A stretch of DNA of 64,000 nucleotides from Pampus argenteus (lineage: Eukaryota; Chordata; Actinopteri; Scombriformes; Stromateidae): the NCBI GenBank assembly GCA_036937835.1, contig CM072864.1:1592001-1656000 (forward strand), read 5' to 3'. The notes under the pieces are model-generated. The model saw nothing but the letters and a program-made list of their open reading frames with translations. It was not told the DNA's origin and did not search any database. Within the stretch, counting starts at the first letter, position 1, and every line of letters starts with the position of its first letter. Shown here piece after piece: positions 59,456 to 64,000 of the stretch. A program made the position numbers and the translations under genes.

Positions 59456-60292
59456 TTTTCTCCAGCTTCGTCCTCTGTCCACCTTTGCCCACTATTCTCT
59501 CCTCCTCCCTCCCTCATCTTCTTCATGCCTTCACCTCTTCTTGTCTTTGCGATGCTTTTATTTTGCCGATCTGCAGGAATGCTGCCGGCAGCCTCGTCCC
59601 GCCTCCTCCTCTCGAATTCCCATGCTGGGTCATTGTGGGTGGGATCGAGCGAGCGGGGGTCACCGCCAAGGAAGTGAACTAGGAAGTTTTCACAGGAGTT
59701 CAGCTTTTTCTACATGAAACCAAGACTGTGTAGAAACTCACTGAGGGCAGCCCTCCTCTTCCCTGTCCTCGGGCCTCTAAGGATTCATTTCAGCAAACAA
59801 ACAAACAATACAATGGTACTTTTAGTGCACATTGTTGGAGATACAGAGAGCCACTTGTTCACAATCCAACCCTAAATGTTGGAGCACCTCCACCTCGTTT
59901 CATAACTTACATTTTATTATATACTGTTATTTTTAGAATGTAAAATAAGTTGCATGCTAACATCTGGCATTTCTGCCATTTTTATGCAAATTAAACCTTT
60001 GCATGATGCTATTCCTAGATAGCACGCTAGCTGTAGTTAGCCTGCTTTTAATACAAGAAATGTACTAATGAGCTTTGTTCCTTATTTAAGATGTGATCTG
60101 TCATGGGACGAGGTGATTATGATTAATTAATCATGATATAACTTTCCAGTACTTCTTTTTTCGTGCATGACGTGTATTTCCTTGAAACACTGGCTGCCTT
60201 TCAGATCAATAGAAATTTGCATCAGTTGGTGGTCACATTCCTTTTCGGTTCAATGTGGGAAGAAAAAGCCATAGATTACATGAGGTGGGGGT

Positions 60293-60294
<2 letters not shown>

Positions 60295-60322
<28 letters not shown>
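60295..60322. repeat. (CA)n microsatellite
   Basis: About 14 CA units. Confidence 0.95.
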
Positions 60323-60324
<2 letters not shown>

Positions 60325-62129
60325 TAGGGGAGAGTGGGCATTGGGTTTGTGGCTCCAACGGCCGACTCCAGTGAAAAGATCTGTGTGTGGCGGTCGTGGC
60401 CGTTCGGGGGCCTTTCTCCTCAGGAGCCTTTGTGTCTCATCCAAGGAGAGCAAGTTCACAGAGACACAAAGAGAGTGAGAAAGAGGAAAGGAGGGAATGT
60501 GAGGGTGAGGGACAGTTTTTTTTTCTCCTTTCTCCTCAACGCGTCTTTCTTTTTTGACTTCAAAGGCTACTCACCAGTACTTGAATACCCATCATGATTC
60601 ACATTCAGGCCATTTTTGAAACAAAGCTTTTTTTTTCTGATGTGAAGGTCATGATGAGGACATAAAAAGGAAAATGCAGACCAGCGCACCAGTCATGATC
60701 TGCTGTTTAAACATGATTTTCCGAACTGTGGGTTTCCTTTGACGCAGTGTATTAAAGCGGTTCATTTTAGGTGAGAAAGCAGTGCACAAGTTCATTTGTA
60801 CTTTAAACTTCAGCTCTTCCTTTCTTCCCTTTCTGCTATCTAGTTACACAGAAAATAAATAACTACTTCCCACTATAGGAAAAAAAAACCCTCCACTAAA
60901 ATACACAGACCATCTGCTAATGCTCCATTTAGCTTTCCAAGAAAGCAGGCCATCTTGGAATAGAAACACCAAGAGGATGGATCTGTGTTTGCATTATCGT
61001 CTGGCTGAGTGGTGTAAGTGTCTCTTATTGAATATGCTCCCATTAGTAGCTTAGTGCAAGCCAGTTTCATATCCTCACATACACATTCATGCATACAACT
61101 TTTCACAGCACTTACTGTAGACATGCACGCGCACATACTGCATGTGCACGGATGGCAACACAACATAGACACCAGAACGCTGTCTCCATGGTGTTTAACA
61201 GCCATCCTGCCCTGCACTTGTTGCTAATGAGTGGTTGTGAGATGGGAGGCATTTCCTCCGTGGCTTTTTTGTCTCCACAGTGGCCCATTAAGACCCTCAT
61301 CAATCAATGGATCACAGGCTCAAACCATCTTCTGTGGCTGATGGCTGGCGGTGGAGCTAAAGCACCTCTCTCTTCCTGGAGATGTGAGGATTAAGAGCCC
61401 ATTTTGTCCGTGGCCATTTGAGGAATGCACCGAGTGCCTAAATACCAGTTTCGTAAACATTTATTTTATGCACTTTGAATGTTCATTTCGTGGTATTATC
61501 TTTGTCTTTACTTCCAGACTCTAAGTACCAGCTGTAAAATGGTTTTAGACTATTATCTAAATGACAGAAGTAAGCAGGGTTTGAACTTTTCTCTCAGTTT
61601 CTCTTTTTTGCCGTCTGCACACATCATCCTGTGCATCACATTTTGGGGGCAACAAGTGCAACGCTGCATTCAAGGACTGTCTGAAAGTGTACGTCTTTTA
61701 AAGCGAGTACACTTTCACCATCAGACATTGTAGGACGAAGCATACAAGAGATATTTAATTTAACTGACACCTTAAACTAGAAGATGACAGAGCTCTATTT
61801 TTGTTCAGATGATGAGATTAGACTATCTTTGATTAGCCAACACAGGATGACGCTGCATTGCACTGCAGGAAAAGCAGCTTTTCAGCCACATATGCACCAT
61901 AATTACACCATGATTTAAAGGGAAATTAAAGCACGCAGAGTTTGGGTTGATCTATCTGATCTGAAGCAGTTCATGGAGACTCTCAGAAAAACAGTTTCCG
62001 ATCTTTATCTTCCTCTGCATCCATCTTTTTTTATCATTCCCAATCTCTCCACGCGGCGTCTCTCCATCTGTCAGTGTCACTCCCTCTCATCGCTCCCTTT
62101 CTCCCCTCCCGCCCTTCTGTCCATCACAG

Positions 62130-62299
62130 GTTTCCCGCCACCTCAGGCTCCAATCTTGTTTCACGGCAACTGGTTCTCAATGAGGGACTCTGGTGGTGGC
62201 ATTGGAGGAGGAGGACAACGAGGCGGGCGGGGTCGGGGTTGGGAGGAGGAGTTGCTCCTTGAGAATGGAGAATATCTGCATTACATGAGGACAGAAGAG
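62130..62299 (+). CDS. candidate coding exon with glycine/arginine-rich segment, unidentified gene
   Basis: A textbook acceptor (about 80 nt pyrimidine-rich tract ending CCATCACAG) precedes an open 170-nt segment that ends at a donor GAAGAG|GTGAAC. It enters in phase 1 and leaves in phase 0. The peptide includes GFPPPQAPILFHGNWFSMRD, a GGGIGGGGQRGGRGRG stretch, and ENGEYLHYMRTEE. I do not recognise it. No partner exon is visible, so it may belong to a large gene reaching beyond the window. Confidence 0.35.
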
Positions 62300-64000
62300 G
62301 TGAACGCTGAACTATTCATGGTTCCTCCTGTCAGTCACATCAAGTCATTTTCTGTGTGTGGAAAGAAAAACACAGAAAGAGTTTGACGGTTTCAGTCAGA
62401 TAAACTTTTCAACCTCTTTTAAGTGTGTCAGTGTATTGCATATTGCATACAGCTCAAACTCATTCCCACAGCGCAGGTGGGAAAGACGTGTCACATGACT
62501 TCTGAAAAGTACACTTACAAGCCTGTTTTACACCTGGTTGCATTGGATGTGATTCCTGTTTTACACCTGGTTGCATTGGATGTGATTCCTGGTGTATTTG
62601 CAGAGCTTTTCAACCTACACATGAGCACAATAAAGGTTATGATATGATATGGATTAACAATACAGCACTGTTCTGGATAAACAGAGTCAAAGTAATTGAT
62701 TCTTTGCATTATTGTTGACTTTAGTGGGAAAATCAGCACTAAAAAAAGCACCATGATCATCTAATATCCAATGAAACACAATAGCAGATGCAAATACACT
62801 TCATAAATCACTGATTATTTGACAGCTAAATGGGACTTTTATTCATAAAGGCTTGAAAGAGGAGACAACTAGCTCAGCTGTGTCCAGGTTACCTCTAAAA
62901 CACAAACACAAATGTCACAATAAGTCATGATTTCAGGGGTTATGTGTCGTCATTATTATGTTTGTTTAATGTCCTGACTCACAGTAGGAAAAACTAGCAG
63001 TCCACTTTTTGACTTGAGCCGAAGGAAAATTTCACCTCATATTTACGTCATCTGTCGACCACAACAAACGATCCACTGCATTGTTTCTGTGGTGCTGGCA
63101 CGTTATTTTTATATGCTAGTGTATATGTGTATAATGACTTACACTGTTCACTATGTGTTTCCTGCCACCCACAGTCAGCAGCAGAGGACATGAAACCATA
63201 ATGGGTCACAGATCACTGAACGGTCCACATTACCGTGTAACAATGTGTGAGTGAGGTGCTAAACCCAGACGGCGTTTTAGGGAAATAAATCAAACCTTCA
63301 GATGTCCACACTGATAGAGGCACCGGCTGCAGAACAATCAGTTTAGGGTGAAAGAGACAAGGTCACAGGCCGACCCTGAGAGGGGAAAAGTGAGGAAATG
63401 AAACAGGGGAAAAGATGGAGGGAGGAAAACTAATGGCGAAGGGGACGGAGGGAAGAGCGCAAGAAGAAGCGGAAAGAGAAAAGGTGCAGATTAACCCCCG
63501 ATGCCCTGTCTTAAAGGGCAAGAGGGGAGAGCAGAGACTGGAAGCACAGCAGGGAGGGAGAGGGGCGCGTTGACCCTGGGGATGACCTCTCTTTAGAGGC
63601 TGGTTAACACAAGAAAGCTCCTCATGTTCAGAAATAAAAAAACAGGCAGTAAATGTGTTTTCAGTCGAATTAGCAGTAAATCTTTACTGCGGGTTTATGT
63701 GCAACCGAAGGTGCAGACGAGATAAAAAAGAAAAAGGTTTCGTTCCAAGAACAGACTGTAGTGTCGTTACACGCTTATCGCTTTCCACGGTAATAAATAA
63801 CAGGTGTGCATCGATTTTTAAAAGATGCACAAACAAAATCACACATCAGAATTAGGATGTTTAAAGATATAGATATAGATATAAAAATATAGATAGTGAC
63901 TGAACAGTTGTTGTTTTATACTTCAAAAACTGTTTCCATCCCAAAGTCAAAGATTTAACTGCGGATGACGGTAATGATGACGATAAATCATATTTACATG
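62300..64000. other. terminal stretch, nothing recognised
   Basis: A 33-bp tandem duplication at about 62526-62591 (TTTTACACCTGGTTGCATTGG occurs twice, with GATGTGATTCCTG) and a purine-rich block at about 63340-63560. No gene seen. Confidence 0.45.

Larger units (their letters stand above)
54680..62129. other. intergenic or intronic interval, no recognised gene
   Basis: Contains (CA)n at 54743-54768, (GT)n at 57101-57123 and the tracts listed separately. Segments near 59215-59340, 59570-59700 and 61250-61440 are less AT-rich and look more complex than their surroundings, but no frame with splice support can be named. Confidence 0.45.

Overview
This is vertebrate genomic DNA, almost certainly from a ray-finned (teleost) fish. 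The evidence is GT-AG introns with one- or two-exon protein domains, very dense (CA)n/(TG)n, (TA)n and (TTTA)n microsatellites, fish-type interspersed repeats, and gene families with vertebrate orthologues. There are no operons, Shine-Dalgarno sites or CRISPR arrays. Most of the window is intron or intergenic DNA.

Layout. (1) 1-13461, + strand: the 3' part of a kelch-repeat gene, best matched to klhdc8b. Two coding exons are visible (6508-6609 and 13265-13461, ending in the stop codon); the rest is intron. That intron DNA carries a degenerate LINE reverse transcriptase (about 3020-3240) and a complete-looking non-autonomous hAT-type element (5898-6466) with an 8-bp target-site duplication, ending 41 bp before the first exon. 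(2) 13462-28100: a gene-poor, repeat-rich interval of about 14.6 kb. (3) 28163-37911, + strand: a 19-exon gene whose exons join in frame into a predicted 1287-aa type I membrane receptor with a signal peptide, eleven SRCR units (the third truncated), one transmembrane helix and a 164-aa tyrosine-rich tail. It resembles the CD163/WC1/CD6 class of leukocyte scavenger receptors. (4) 37912-42600: intergenic, with a 38-bp minisatellite. (5) 42730-44418, - strand: a complete three-exon serine/threonine kinase of the SBK (SH3-binding kinase) family, 332 aa, with two plausible non-coding 5' exons and a TATA promoter at about 46.2 kb. (6) 46.3-64 kb: no gene I can name; two splice-bounded open segments (54365-54678 on -, 62130-62299 on +) are candidate exons of unidentified genes.

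The main discovery candidate is the SRCR receptor gene. Frame can be kept only if the first intron uses a GC-AG boundary and the intron before the last coding exon uses a GA-AG boundary. It mixes single-exon and split-exon SRCR domains, and its cytoplasmic tail carries two YDDI motifs like the C-terminal motif of CD6. All three genes are functionally independent as far as the sequence shows. The SRCR receptor and the SBK kinase are convergent neighbours, separated by about 4.8 kb.
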